DNA from: Treponema parvum
GTDB taxonomy: Bacteria; Spirochaetota; Spirochaetia; Treponematales; Treponemataceae
Direction of reading: 5' to 3'
NCBI RefSeq assembly: GCF_017893945.1
Contig: NZ_CP054257.1
Span: 1,550,001-1,614,000 of the forward strand
Length of the DNA: 64,000 bases
The notes below the pieces were generated by a model. It made no database searches and was not told the origin of the DNA. It saw only the letters and a program-made list of their open reading frames with translations. Positions within the stretch are counted from its first letter, which is position 1. Each line of letters starts with the position of its first letter. A program made the position numbers and the translations under genes. Positions 43,393 through 52,304 of this stretch are shown one piece after another.

Positions 43393-44185
43393 AATTCAGG
43401 TTTTTTCAGCGGAAACTTTAAATGACATATTTTATCACATCAAAACCGTGGCCGGGCTTAAAATAACTGGAAGCTGCACCAAAACTTTTCCCTTGCCTGA
43501 AAAACTGCTTTCAACATGCTCGATTAAAGAATTGACTGAAATAACAAGAAAAGAAAACTACATTGAAACGGGGGCCGCGGTTACCTTAGGGAAGTTGGCG
43601 TCGCTGGGAAATTCCAAACTGCCGAAGGTTTTGTATGAAGCGATCACAAGCATTGCAACGCCGCACATAAGAAACGTCGCCACGGTCGGAGGAAACGTGT
43701 GCCTTTTCCCCGTGCGCGGAACATTGTTCGCGCCGCTTCTTGCGTTAGACGCAGGATTTGTTTTACAAAACGAAGAAGAAACTCTAATCGTTCCCGCAGT
43801 TAAATTTTTATCCGTTCCGGATTCTCACGTGCTCACAAAAATAAGGATACCCACAGAAGACTGGGATATTTCCGAATTCCACCGGGCGGGAGCTTCTCAC
43901 CACCTTTTGGAGACATCGAGCTCTTACGCATTTTTGGCAAACGCGGAAAACGACATTTTAACAAAAATAAGATTCGCCTTTTCAGGTCTTCACACTTTTA
44001 GAAGCATAAGCCTTGAAAACAAGATCGAAGGTTCGCGTCTTCCGCTTGAAGAAAAATCCGTCTCGGATTTTATAAAAGATGCAGGCGATGAATTCGATAA
44101 AATCTTTGAAGAAGGCAAAGATCCTTCCCCTGTAAAAAAAGAATTTTTAAGGTTTGTCGCTTATTCACTAAAAAAATTAAGTTAG
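43379..44185 (+). CDS. FAD-binding subunit-like protein of the hydroxylase complex
   Basis: A 268-residue protein of the CoxM/XdhB (FAD_binding_5 plus CO_deh_flav_C) type. It retains the FAD-contact motif ATPHIRNVATVGGNVCLFP (residues about 95-113; usual form 'pqiRN.gTvGGNi'), the ETGAAVTLGKLA segment, and VLTKIRIPTEDW before the C-terminal domain. FAD binding is therefore plausible even though its iron-sulfur and molybdenum partners look degraded. It begins within the end of the small-subunit gene, AGGA ten bases upstream. It faces queA convergently 41 bases away. Confidence 0.82.
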   Translation: MDEDKIQVFSAETLNDIFYHIKTVAGLKITGSCTKTFPLPEKLLSTCSIKELTEITRKENYIETGAAVTLGKLASLGNSKLPKVLYEAITSIATPHIRNVATVGGNVCLFPVRGTLFAPLLALDAGFVLQNEEETLIVPAVKFLSVPDSHVLTKIRIPTEDWDISEFHRAGASHHLLETSSSYAFLANAENDILTKIRFAFSGLHTFRSISLENKIEGSRLPLEEKSVSDFIKDAGDEFDKIFEEGKDPSPVKKEFLRFVAYSLKKLS

Positions 44186-44226
44186 CGCAAAAACGACGAC
44201 CGAAGTTACAGCCTAAGATCTTAAAC

Positions 44227-45267
44227 TCAGCGGATGAGCATCGCGTCTCCGTAAGAAAAAAATCGGTATCTGTTTTCCACCGCAGTTCGGTAAGCGGACA
44301 AAACGTTTTTTGTGCCGGCAAAAGCGCAAACCAGCATCAAAAGCGTAGATTCGGGAGTGTGAAAATTAGTGAAAAGAATATCCGTTATTTTGAATTTAAA
44401 CCCCGGGTAGATAAATATATCGGTTTTTTTGGTTCCTGAAAGCACAAGGCCGTTTTCGTCGCAGGCAGACTCAAGAGTTCGCACGGACGTCGTTCCTACC
44501 GCAACAATAGGGCGCAAATCTTTTTTCGCCTTATTGATCTTTTCGGCTACGGCTTCGGAAATGGAAAATATTTCCTCGTGCATCTTATGGTCTTCGATAT
44601 TATGCTCGCGCACGGGAAGAAAAGTTCCGAGGCCCACGTGCAGCGTAATAAATTCCCGCTCTATTCCCCTGTCGTAAAGTTTTTCAAGCATGGCTTGTGT
44701 AAAGTGCAAACCCGCCGTCGGGCAGGCGGCGCTGCCCACCGTTTTAGCATAAACATTTTGATAGCGCTCGCCGTCGCTCTCGTCGTCGCTTCGGCGGATA
44801 TAAGGCGGCAAGGGGATATGTCCGTTTTTTTCAAACCAAGCTTCATCGATCGCGGAATCAAGCCTTATGGAACGAAATTCGCTTCCGGCTAATTTTTCAT
44901 CGTCAATTATCGTTCCGCGAAGTCCGTCCGGAAAAACGTAAGTCATTCCCGGCCTTTGCTTTTTAGCGTTCCGAACCATCACCTTCCAGATCAGCCCTTC
45001 GCTGTCCGATTGATTTAAAAACATGAATTCCTGCCGGCGACCGGTAGACTGCTTTACGGCGAAAAGACGCGCCCTTCTCACGCGCGAATCGTTAAAGATC
45101 ATGAGGGCGCCGCGAGGAATCAAGTCGCAAAGGTCTTCCATCTTATGATGAAAAACTCTCCCCGTTTTGCGCTCCAGTTCCATAAGTTTATCCTGTCCGC
45201 GGATCTTAGACGGATATTGAGCGACAAGTTCTTGGGGCAGTTCAAAATTAAAATCCGATAATATCAT
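44227..45267 (-). CDS. queA: S-adenosylmethionine:tRNA ribosyltransferase-isomerase
   Basis: A 346-residue enzyme of queuosine synthesis that transfers and isomerises the ribosyl part of SAM onto preQ1-tRNA, forming epoxyqueuosine at tRNA position 34. Motifs are FELPQELVAQYPSKIRGQDKLM, LIPRGALMIFNDSRVRRARLF, GSAACPTAGLHFTQAML, FITLHVGLGTFLPVR, HKMHEEIFSIS and VGTTSVRTLES, all family signatures. It is last of ruvA-ruvB-queA, one base after ruvB, the same order as in many bacteria. Confidence 0.97.
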   Translation of the reverse strand: MILSDFNFELPQELVAQYPSKIRGQDKLMELERKTGRVFHHKMEDLCDLIPRGALMIFNDSRVRRARLFAVKQSTGRRQEFMFLNQSDSEGLIWKVMVRNAKKQRPGMTYVFPDGLRGTIIDDEKLAGSEFRSIRLDSAIDEAWFEKNGHIPLPPYIRRSDDESDGERYQNVYAKTVGSAACPTAGLHFTQAMLEKLYDRGIEREFITLHVGLGTFLPVREHNIEDHKMHEEIFSISEAVAEKINKAKKDLRPIVAVGTTSVRTLESACDENGLVLSGTKKTDIFIYPGFKFKITDILFTNFHTPESTLLMLVCAFAGTKNVLSAYRTAVENRYRFFSYGDAMLIR

Positions 45268-45268
45268 T

Positions 45269-46315
45269 TTAAAAAAGGAGCCTGTTCTGGGCGGCGCCGG
45301 CCGATGAGTCGGCGGGATTAAACGGCAAATTCAAGTGTTTGAAAGCCTTTTCCGTAACTACGCGCCCGCGGGGCGTGCGCTGTAAAAGACCGCACTGTAT
45401 CAAGTACGGTTCATAGTAGTCTTCAAGAGTGTCAATAGATTCGCCGATTGAAATCGCAAGTGTTTCTGCTCCTACAGGGCCTCCTCCGTAATTTTTGATT
45501 ATAGAAAGAAGAATTTCCCTGTCGTAGTTTTCCAGCCCCAAAGAATCTATCCCAAGCCGCTTAAGACCTTCGGAAACAACGCGCTTTGTAATGCGCCCGG
45601 AATTAAAAACCTGCGCGAAATCGCGCATACGGCGAAGTATGCGGTTTGCAACCCGCGGCGTTCCGCGGGAACATTCGGCCATGAGAGAGGCGGCGTCATC
45701 GTCAACTTTTACCGAAAGAATTTTTGACGAGCGGTTTATTATAAGCGCAAGCTCTTCGCAAGGATAATAACTGAACCGCTGTATTATCCCGAAGCGGCTT
45801 ATGAGAGGACTTGAAACCATTCCGGCCTTTGTGGTTGCGCCTACTAGGGTAAAATCCGGAATCGGAATCCGCACCGTGCGTGCCGCAGCTCCCTGCCCGA
45901 TTATCCAGTCAAGTTCAAAGTCTTCCATCGCGATATACAGCATTTCTTCGATGGCAGGCTTAAGTCTGTGAATTTCATCAATAAAAAAAACCGTGCGCGG
46001 CGTAATGGTGGAAAGTATTCCGGCCAGATCTTTGGGTTTATCCAGCGCAGGCGCGCTCGTAACTTTAAAATCCGCTCCCAATTCATGAGCGGTAATCTGA
46101 GCGAGCGTGGTCTTTCCGAGTCCCGGCGGCCCGATCAAAAACAAGTGGTCGAGGCTTTCCTTACGGTCACGCGCCGCTTCGATAAAAACGGAAAGATTTT
46201 CTTTGACGGCGGTTTGACCTAAAAACTCATCCAAAAGCTGAGGACGTAAACCGGCGTCGTGAACATCGTCCGGCGACGGAATGTCCGCGCGCACTATATC
46301 GGAAAAATTATTCAT
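45269..46315 (-). CDS. ruvB: Holliday junction branch-migration ATPase RuvB
   Basis: A 348-residue AAA+ helicase motor that pumps DNA through the RuvA-bound Holliday junction. It has [19 protein letters not shown], Walker [12 protein letters not shown], Walker [11 protein letters not shown], sensor 1 [20 protein letters not shown] (including the arginine finger region) and the C-terminal winged helix ([32 protein letters not shown]). It is preceded by ruvA with a 21-base gap. The ribosome site is AAGG. No ruvC is in this window. Confidence 0.98.
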   Translation of the reverse strand: MNNFSDIVRADIPSPDDVHDAGLRPQLLDEFLGQTAVKENLSVFIEAARDRKESLDHLFLIGPPGLGKTTLAQITAHELGADFKVTSAPALDKPKDLAGILSTITPRTVFFIDEIHRLKPAIEEMLYIAMEDFELDWIIGQGAAARTVRIPIPDFTLVGATTKAGMVSSPLISRFGIIQRFSYYPCEELALIINRSSKILSVKVDDDAASLMAECSRGTPRVANRILRRMRDFAQVFNSGRITKRVVSEGLKRLGIDSLGLENYDREILLSIIKNYGGGPVGAETLAISIGESIDTLEDYYEPYLIQCGLLQRTPRGRVVTEKAFKHLNLPFNPADSSAGAAQNRLLF

Positions 46316-46336
46316 AACCTTTTACCTTAAATTGCC

Positions 46337-46951
46337 TTACCGCACAAGTTCTACAAGGGCGCGCCTGAAAAGTATCTGTTCCTTTTCGGCATGAGAAGCG
46401 GCTTTAAAACTTGAGTCTTCGGAAAGTTTTACAAGCAGCAGATCGATTACCTCGGCACAGTCGCGCCTGTCATAGCCCATATTTGAAAGAGAATCGGCAA
46501 CATCGGAATACGCATCCGTTTTCTGAGGCCGCACAAGACCTTCGCCGTCAAGGGTCAGCTTTCCCTTTAGCGCAAGCAGCATTTTGGCAGCGGTCTTTTT
46601 GCCCACTCCCGGAATTTTTTCAAGGACGGCGACGTTTCCCTCGTCCAGCGCCGAAACCAGCTGAGAACCGGAAATATTTGAAAGAATTTTTACGGCTCCT
46701 TTTGCTCCGACACCGTCAACTTTGAGAAGATCCAAAAACAAAGCTCTCTCTTTTACGGAAGCGAAGCCGAACAGCTTCATGGTATCGTCCCGGTGCAAAA
46801 GCCATGTATAGACCTTTGCCACCTGTCCTACTGGGGGAACGGCGTCAAGAGTGCTGTCGGGAACAAGAAGATCCCATTCTATACCGTGAGTTTCTATATA
46901 CAATGCGCCCGGAAATTTTGCCGTCACCGTACCGGTAAGACTGTTGAACAT
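46337..46951 (-). CDS. ruvA: Holliday junction-binding protein RuvA
   Basis: 204 residues from ATG 46951, the family length. The product begins MFNSLTGTVTAKFPGALYIE (OB fold), followed by two helix-hairpin-helix units (LLKVDGVGAKGAVKIL and LEKIPGVGKKTAAKML) and the C-terminal RuvB-contact domain (DVADSLSNMGYDRRDCAEVI). RuvA tetramers hold the junction open. A frame extending to 47047 would add 32 unrelated residues and is rejected. The start codon stands exactly at the predicted transcription start of a strong promoter, with no ribosome site. Confidence 0.97.
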   Translation of the reverse strand: MFNSLTGTVTAKFPGALYIETHGIEWDLLVPDSTLDAVPPVGQVAKVYTWLLHRDDTMKLFGFASVKERALFLDLLKVDGVGAKGAVKILSNISGSQLVSALDEGNVAVLEKIPGVGKKTAAKMLLALKGKLTLDGEGLVRPQKTDAYSDVADSLSNMGYDRRDCAEVIDLLLVKLSEDSSFKAASHAEKEQILFRRALVELVR

Positions 46952-46957
46952 ATTTAC

Positions 46958-46986
46958 AGTATAACAAAAAAAAACGTCCGTGTCAT
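46958..46986 (-). promoter_or_regulatory. Promoter of ruvA-ruvB-queA, predicting a leaderless mRNA
   Basis: On the minus strand ATGACA (46986-46981), 17 bases, TATACT (46963-46958), then six bases and ATG. The -35 box overlaps the stop codon region of the upstream gene. Confidence 0.8.
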
Positions 46987-47996
46987 TGAGACGCATTGCC
47001 TTTTTGCACGGCATAAGTTCCGTCCTGCATATCGCGCTCGGCAACATATCCGCTTTGAAACATGCGCAAAAACCCGAGGTTCAAGCCCACTTTTCGCGAA
47101 GACTTGTACGACAGCATATTCTTTCCGTTTATATACAAAGAAACGGATCCTCCGCCGTCCATCTCAAGAGCTTCCCAAGCCCCGTATTTAAGCAACACGT
47201 CGGCGCATTCATCATAGCTTAGGCCCCGGCTTTTGTTCTTCTTTTCACCTTCCGCACAAAGGACATACAGCGTTCCTCCGTCGCGTGAAACGCCCAACGC
47301 CGTTCTTGAATCTTTTTTATCGATATAGCTGCCGTATTTTTTTCCGTCTTTTAGGATCGTAAAAAAGCCGCCCAAAGTCAAAACAGGCGATTCGGAAAAA
47401 GACGCGGCTTCTGTTTGTGAAACGGAAATTTCAGCCTTGTTTCTAAAAAAACTTATCGACGAATATTTTGCGACGGGAAGAAAAAAATTCGAGCCGCCTT
47501 CACTGTAGACGCCCGCAGGGATCCGCATGTCTTTATATGAAAAAAAGAGTTTCAGTGAAGGAAGCGAAAAAGGCGTTGCGTTCAGCGCTACAAAAGCGCC
47601 CGTCCTAAACGCAAAATCCGAAGTTTTTTCTCCTTTTACGCCGCGGCCTTCATAAATCTTAGGAGGAAACGCCGTCAATGCAATCGAATCGTTCAAATCT
47701 ATTTTTAAAAGATGGTATATAAGCGGTATGTTTGAGTCTTCACTTCTAAGGTAAACGCAGTCGGGCGCAATTTGCGTAAAAACGCTTTTATCGGTTGTAT
47801 CCCCGCCGTAAATTCCGCTTTCATCTGCTTCGGCGGCGTCAATGTCCGAAGGCACAGACGAGCACCGCAAAAAAGCGGTCATTACGATTAAGAGAAACAA
47901 AATATTAAAAACTTTTTTTTTGCTGCCGGCTTTTTTTCCACAGGCTTTTTCCCCGCCGCAACTTTTTGAAATGTTTTTCACACAGTTAATATACAA
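46983..47996 (-). CDS. NAGPA-domain (phosphodiester glycosidase) lipoprotein
   Basis: Up to 337 residues. A hydrophobic segment after a Lys/Gly-rich start (KKKVFNILFLLIVMTAFLRC/SS) looks like a lipoprotein signal with Cys at about residue 45. The mature domain resembles the phosphodiester glycosidase (NAGPA) family: FVALNATPF, SRTALGVSRDGGTLYVLCAEG, DECADVLLKYGAWEALEMDGGGSVSLYING. In bacteria such proteins trim sugar-phosphate diesters or exopolysaccharide in the periplasm. The start is uncertain: TTG at 47996 or GTG at 47978, neither with a ribosome site. It is divergent from the Lol-type ATPase gene, and its stop overlaps the ruvA promoter. Confidence 0.8.
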   Translation of the reverse strand: MYINCVKNISKSCGGEKACGKKAGSKKKVFNILFLLIVMTAFLRCSSVPSDIDAAEADESGIYGGDTTDKSVFTQIAPDCVYLRSEDSNIPLIYHLLKIDLNDSIALTAFPPKIYEGRGVKGEKTSDFAFRTGAFVALNATPFSLPSLKLFFSYKDMRIPAGVYSEGGSNFFLPVAKYSSISFFRNKAEISVSQTEAASFSESPVLTLGGFFTILKDGKKYGSYIDKKDSRTALGVSRDGGTLYVLCAEGEKKNKSRGLSYDECADVLLKYGAWEALEMDGGGSVSLYINGKNMLSYKSSRKVGLNLGFLRMFQSGYVAERDMQDGTYAVQKGNASQ

Positions 47997-48018
47997 AAGT
48001 TTTTCTTTTGAGTATACT
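47990..48018 (+). promoter_or_regulatory. Promoter of the Lol-type ATPase gene, with palindromic -10 region
   Basis: TATACA (47990-47995), 17 bases, TATACT (48013-48018), then six bases to ATG 48025. The -10 box lies in a perfect 12-bp palindrome TGAGTATACTCA (48009-48020), so it could also serve the divergent NAGPA gene. No ribosome site is seen. Confidence 0.6.
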
Positions 48019-48024
48019 CATTTT

Positions 48025-48747
48025 ATGTCCGTAATCGAGCTTAACGAAATATGCAAAATATATCCTATGGGAAGGATAAAATTAAAAGCCGTCGACGCAG
48101 CTTCGTTTTCGATCCGAAAAGGCGAATTTGCCGCGATATCAGGGCCTTCGGGGTCGGGCAAATCTACGCTTCTCAATATAATAGGACTCATCGACATCCC
48201 CACGTCGGGTACGCTTTTGATCAACGGAATCGATGTTTACAAGAATACGGACTTACAGAATTTAACCAATGTACCTGCAAAACTGGATTCTAACCTTACC
48301 GACCTTCGACACCAAAACATAGGTTTTATTTTTCAGACATTCAATCTCATTCCCGTTTTGAACGTGTGGGAAAACATCGAACTGCCGCTCAAACTGGGCA
48401 AACTTCCTGAAGAACGGAGCATGAACAAACGCGAAACTAAAGATTGGATAGAGTTTTTGATAGAAACCGTAGGGCTCACAGGTTGGAAAAAACACAAACC
48501 TGCGGAGCTTTCAGGCGGTCAAAGGCAGCGCGTTGCGATCGCTCGCGCGCTTGCAACAAAGGCGCCCATAATATTAGCCGATGAACCTACCGCAAATTTG
48601 GATTCAAAAAACGGAGACCAGATCCTTGAGCTTATGAAAAAACTGAACAGAGAACTCCAAACTACATTTGTCTTTTCAACTCACGACGCAAAAATAGTCT
48701 CTATGGCCGACCACGTAATAGGAATAAAAGACGGGCAAATTCAATAG
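48025..48747 (+). CDS. Lol/Mac-type ABC exporter ATPase
   Basis: 240 residues from ATG 48025; a longer frame from 47842 runs through the divergent gene and is rejected. ABC motifs are Walker A GPSGSGKST, Q-loop FIFQTFNLIPVLNVWENIELPL, signature LSGGQRQRVAIARAL, Walker B IILADEPTANLDS and H-loop STHD. The SGKST...Q.fNL..vl.v.eN..lPl pattern is typical of LolD/MacB ATPases working with FtsX-like permeases, two of which lie nearby on the other strand. It likely powers extraction of lipoproteins or another substrate from the inner membrane. It is predicted to be translated from a leaderless mRNA. Confidence 0.93.
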   Translation: MSVIELNEICKIYPMGRIKLKAVDAASFSIRKGEFAAISGPSGSGKSTLLNIIGLIDIPTSGTLLINGIDVYKNTDLQNLTNVPAKLDSNLTDLRHQNIGFIFQTFNLIPVLNVWENIELPLKLGKLPEERSMNKRETKDWIEFLIETVGLTGWKKHKPAELSGGQRQRVAIARALATKAPIILADEPTANLDSKNGDQILELMKKLNRELQTTFVFSTHDAKIVSMADHVIGIKDGQIQ

Positions 48748-48754
48748 AAAACAA

Positions 48755-50137
48755 TCAATAATGCAGTTGCAACAAAATAGATGTTCCTACCGTAAATTTT
48801 AAAGGATCGTCATATTCTCCGCCGTATTCAATCTTAACGCCGTTTTTCCATACCGCATGAGGAAAAATACCGGAAATAGCGATGCCCGGCTCCAATTCTC
48901 CTTGCGTTCGCTGAAACACATGCTTACCTGAAAGTCCGAAAGTGATATTTTTGCTTTTTCCAAGCCGAGAAATACCGCCGCGATAAGCAAGTTTTCCCGT
49001 ATGAGCATGTTTTTCGGGCAGATAAACGTCTTGAAATTCTATGTTAAATCCCAGCGCAGGCCCCGCCGTATCCCAAAACCTGTATATACCGCCGGTAAAA
49101 ACTGTTTTTGAAAAACCTGAAAGATCGGAAGACCTGATTTGCCGGCCTGAAAAAACATTTTTACTTAAATCCTTTAAAAGCGGATAATCGCCCAAAAAGG
49201 CAATCTGCTGAGCGTAAATATCAAATCCGAGTATAGTGCGTTTAATTTCGGCACCTGTAAGGCTATCCTTATATTCGTCCTTGCCTGAAATCACTATCGG
49301 GGAATTTTGTGCAGGAAATTTACGCGCAAATAATGTAAACGAAGTATAACCGAAAACCATCTCCAAGGAAGCCGCCAACGACATGCTCTTATAACTTGCG
49401 TCATCGGAAGCTCCTTTATATAAGGCAAATCCGTTCAGCATCCAATTTCCCACGGGAACGCGGATCTGTGCGGACGCCCCGTCCCTGCTGTCAGCCAAAA
49501 TATTTGTAAAAAGAGCGTCTTCGTCGTCTTCATAATCATCGCGATTATTGAAAAGCCTTACTGCGCCCCAGACGGTAGTTTTTTTACCCGCAGTCACGTA
49601 AATATTATTCAGAAGGACATAATCAAAATACATTTCATAAAGACTGAAGTTCCACTGCGAAGGCTCTTTTTCATCCGGGAATTTCGTGCGCAATGTCGCT
49701 TTAAGAAAAAGCGTGTTGTCGGGACGCACCGAAAACGACAGATCATTTAAAAAATCTACTCCCGCCTGCATGTCATTTTCTTTATTTTCGTTAACATAGC
49801 CGAGGCCTATTTCGGCTTTCATGTATCCTGAAAAATTTAGAGGAAGCGCAAATTGATTTACCCCTGTCTTCATGTTATCTTTTTCGGATACGACGGCGCC
49901 GGAAACATCGTTTGCGTCTTCAAACACCGAATCAAGATCGTCAAACGCTGAATCGAAGTCATTACGGTCGTCCTGTATCGAATCGGCTGTAGGGCCATCG
50001 GCAATAGAAGAAGTTTCCGTAACCGCATACGCAAACGAGCAGAGAAAAAAAACAACAAAAAAAATCGAAAACAAAAAAATATTTTTTTTCACTGTTTTAT
50101 CCGATCCGTCCCGCCGTATATGCGTTTCCACCGACAC
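48755..50137 (-). CDS. Predicted outer-membrane beta-barrel protein
   Basis: About 445-460 residues. A GTG start is at 50137, or GTG 50092 that would begin directly at KKNIFLFSIFFVVFFLCSFAYA, the signal peptide; I cannot decide between them. An acidic stretch (DDRNDFDSAFDDLDSVFEDAND) follows. The remainder alternates aromatic and polar residues in strand-like blocks (LNFSGYMKAEIGLGYVNENK, YEMYFDYVLLNNIYVTAGKK) and ends in a terminal aromatic residue (LLQLHY), as for outer-membrane barrels. It is downstream of the LolA-like gene, so it may be the client or partner of the exporter. Its role is unknown. Confidence 0.65.
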   Translation of the reverse strand: MSVETHIRRDGSDKTVKKNIFLFSIFFVVFFLCSFAYAVTETSSIADGPTADSIQDDRNDFDSAFDDLDSVFEDANDVSGAVVSEKDNMKTGVNQFALPLNFSGYMKAEIGLGYVNENKENDMQAGVDFLNDLSFSVRPDNTLFLKATLRTKFPDEKEPSQWNFSLYEMYFDYVLLNNIYVTAGKKTTVWGAVRLFNNRDDYEDDEDALFTNILADSRDGASAQIRVPVGNWMLNGFALYKGASDDASYKSMSLAASLEMVFGYTSFTLFARKFPAQNSPIVISGKDEYKDSLTGAEIKRTILGFDIYAQQIAFLGDYPLLKDLSKNVFSGRQIRSSDLSGFSKTVFTGGIYRFWDTAGPALGFNIEFQDVYLPEKHAHTGKLAYRGGISRLGKSKNITFGLSGKHVFQRTQGELEPGIAISGIFPHAVWKNGVKIEYGGEYDDPLKFTVGTSILLQLHY

Positions 50138-50173
50138 AGCTGCAAATTTACGTAAGGCGCATTAAGCATAATT

Positions 50174-50986
50174 TTACTGGGAGCCCGCCGTTTCCAAAAA
50201 CGGTTTCGTATATACAACATCTTCAACTTTAGAAAAAGCCGCATTGGAAATGCTTATCAAAGTTCTCTCATACTGCATTTTTTCATTTATCTTTTTTCCG
50301 CGCAAATTGTCTAAAATAATCATGTTTACCGGAACGGAATAATTTTTTCCGTCGGATTTTATAATCTGGTAAGAAGGTATCGCGGTCGTTCTTAAAAGCT
50401 GACCGGACAAACTGTAGTCTTCTTTTTTGCGGACCAGTCCGTCATCTTTCGTAACCCACAATTTAAGCTCAGGATAATCGGTACCGTCTGTCTTTGCTTT
50501 AAGATTAAACACGACGCACTCAAGTTTTCCAAGCGCAACATATTCGGATTTTTCAATTGAATAATCTTTATGATAACGCTGCGGCATAAAATCGGAAGTA
50601 TTGGCATTTGTATTTTGAAATTTGTCTCGCGCATTTGTAAACGTAAAACGCCTATCGGCGGGATCGTAAAACCATATATTGCCTTCCACTTGCAGGTAGC
50701 CTTTCCCTTTTTCTTTCGCCGGCCCCGTCATCAAAATCGTCCATTTAGAATCGCTGTCGCGGCGGTACATTTTAGCTTCAACGAGATTTTTGCCTTCGCC
50801 CGGTTTTTCCCGAACGATAGTATAAGAAGCTGAAAAATCCGTATCAAAAAAAGCTGTATTTTCTTCGGCTTTTTTTAAAAGCGAATCGGACTGTTCTTTC
50901 GGAACTGAAATACTCTGAGAAAACACAAAAGCTGTGCAAACGGCACATGCTAAAATAAAAAAAACTTTCTTGTTCATAAAAACCAT
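50174..50986 (-). CDS. LolA-like outer-membrane lipoprotein-sorting protein
   Basis: A 270-residue periplasmic protein: signal peptide NKKVFFILACAVCTAFVFS, then a LolA/LolB-type half-barrel. Visible stretches are FSASYTIVREKPGEGKNLVEAKMYRRDSDSKW, WFYDPADRRFTFTNA, YVALGKLECVVFNLKAKTDGTDYPELKLWVTKDDGLVRKKE and MIILDNLRGKKINEKM (quoted in pieces). This is the form annotated as 'outer membrane lipoprotein-sorting protein'. ATG 50986 is preceded by GGAG. Its position just after the FtsX-like permease suggests it receives lipoproteins or lipids from that exporter. Confidence 0.8.
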   Translation of the reverse strand: MVFMNKKVFFILACAVCTAFVFSQSISVPKEQSDSLLKKAEENTAFFDTDFSASYTIVREKPGEGKNLVEAKMYRRDSDSKWTILMTGPAKEKGKGYLQVEGNIWFYDPADRRFTFTNARDKFQNTNANTSDFMPQRYHKDYSIEKSEYVALGKLECVVFNLKAKTDGTDYPELKLWVTKDDGLVRKKEDYSLSGQLLRTTAIPSYQIIKSDGKNYSVPVNMIILDNLRGKKINEKMQYERTLISISNAAFSKVEDVVYTKPFLETAGSQ

Positions 50987-51017
50987 AAATAACTCCGATC
51001 GAAATTTTAAAATAACC

Positions 51018-52304
51018 CTATTCGGTTACGGCGAGAGCCTGTACGGGTGTCATAGAGACGGCCTTACGAGTAGCAAACAAAACCGCAAGCGCTGTCGTTA
51101 CAATAACAAAAAAAATCATTTTAAAAACAGAAAACATATCTATACTCGGCACTATAACTCCGTCGGTCAAAAAAATGTCAAACGCGGGTATAAATGACAG
51201 ATTCCATGCTCTAAGACCTAACGATAGAACAATCGAAAGTAAAAATCCGGCTAGACAGCCTGAAAGCAGCAGCACAGACGCTTCGGAAAGCAGAACAAAG
51301 CTTATTCCCCGCCTTTTCATTCCTATGGCCATATAAATTCCTATTTCATTGCAGCGTTTCATAACCAAAACGCGGTATGAACTGCTTACGCCCGCCACGA
51401 TGATAAGAACCAGTGAAACTATGATAAAGACGGCGATCGCACGCATAGCGTCTATAAGCCCTCCGAGATCTTTAAGATTGGCGGAAATAGCGATCAGAGC
51501 GTAAGTAGGAAACGGAAGTCTTGCAGCTAAAAGATCCTCGTAAAAAACATATTTATCGTTTACAAGAGGATACATAGGAAATTTTTTTTCCAACTCCGCT
51601 TGATAGTAGGCAATGTCTCTGCCGGACGGCTCTTTATCAGGAAAAAACACACCGATGCGGTTAGCTGCGTTCTCAGGCAGTCCGAAAGCGGAACGAAGAA
51701 CGTCAAAGTCCATATACGAAGTATACATGCCGAACAGACTCGAATCTCGGAATATTCCTTTTACGACGAGCGTTACGGTATTCGTATACCAATTTTGCGT
51801 TTTCAGCATGAGCGTTATCGAATCACCCGTATCAGCGCCGAGTATATCCGCAATGGGTTTTGAAAGCAAAATTCCGTTGGTACCGGCCATATCTTCTGCC
51901 GAGCCTGAAACATAATTAAAATAAGTAAAAAGTTTTTTCTCTTTCGTAAAATCCACGCCCTTGATCACTCTCTGCCTTACGCCCGTTCCCTCAAAATACA
52001 GAGCCGCATAAGAAGCTTCAAAATCAAAGCGCGGCGCAATTATTGCATTTTCGGGAAAAACAGTATTCAATTTTTCGATTATCGGATCATAATCATCAAA
52101 ATAGAGATTTCCGTTTCCGCCTATAAACTGCAAATCCCCGCCGTAATATATTCTCGCCTTCATGGAAAGCGCTTTAAGCATTCCGTTCATAACATAAATA
52201 CTGAACAATGAAATTCCCACGCCCAAGCAGCATACAATAAAAAGCGAAACATACTGTTTTTTTCTAAAAAGAAGGGATCTGAGTCCGAGTTTTAAAGCAA
52301 ACAT
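51018..52304 (-). CDS. FtsX-like ABC exporter permease (LolC/E-type), second copy
   Basis: 428 residues from ATG 52304, which shares one base with the upstream stop (TGATG) and has GGGAG upstream. One N-terminal transmembrane helix (about residues 20-42), a 230-residue periplasmic MacB-like domain, then three C-terminal helices in an FtsX pattern (ALIAISANLKDLGGLIDAMRAI, VLVMKRCNEIGIYMAIGMKRRGIS, ATRKAVSMTPVQALAVTE). It forms a heterodimer with the preceding permease. A frame extension to 52370 is rejected. Confidence 0.92.
   Translation of the reverse strand: MFALKLGLRSLLFRKKQYVSLFIVCCLGVGISLFSIYVMNGMLKALSMKARIYYGGDLQFIGGNGNLYFDDYDPIIEKLNTVFPENAIIAPRFDFEASYAALYFEGTGVRQRVIKGVDFTKEKKLFTYFNYVSGSAEDMAGTNGILLSKPIADILGADTGDSITLMLKTQNWYTNTVTLVVKGIFRDSSLFGMYTSYMDFDVLRSAFGLPENAANRIGVFFPDKEPSGRDIAYYQAELEKKFPMYPLVNDKYVFYEDLLAARLPFPTYALIAISANLKDLGGLIDAMRAIAVFIIVSLVLIIVAGVSSSYRVLVMKRCNEIGIYMAIGMKRRGISFVLLSEASVLLLSGCLAGFLLSIVLSLGLRAWNLSFIPAFDIFLTDGVIVPSIDMFSVFKMIFFVIVTTALAVLFATRKAVSMTPVQALAVTE

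Noticed and set aside
46952..47047. A longer RuvA start
   Set aside because: The extra 32 residues do not match RuvA and cover the promoter.
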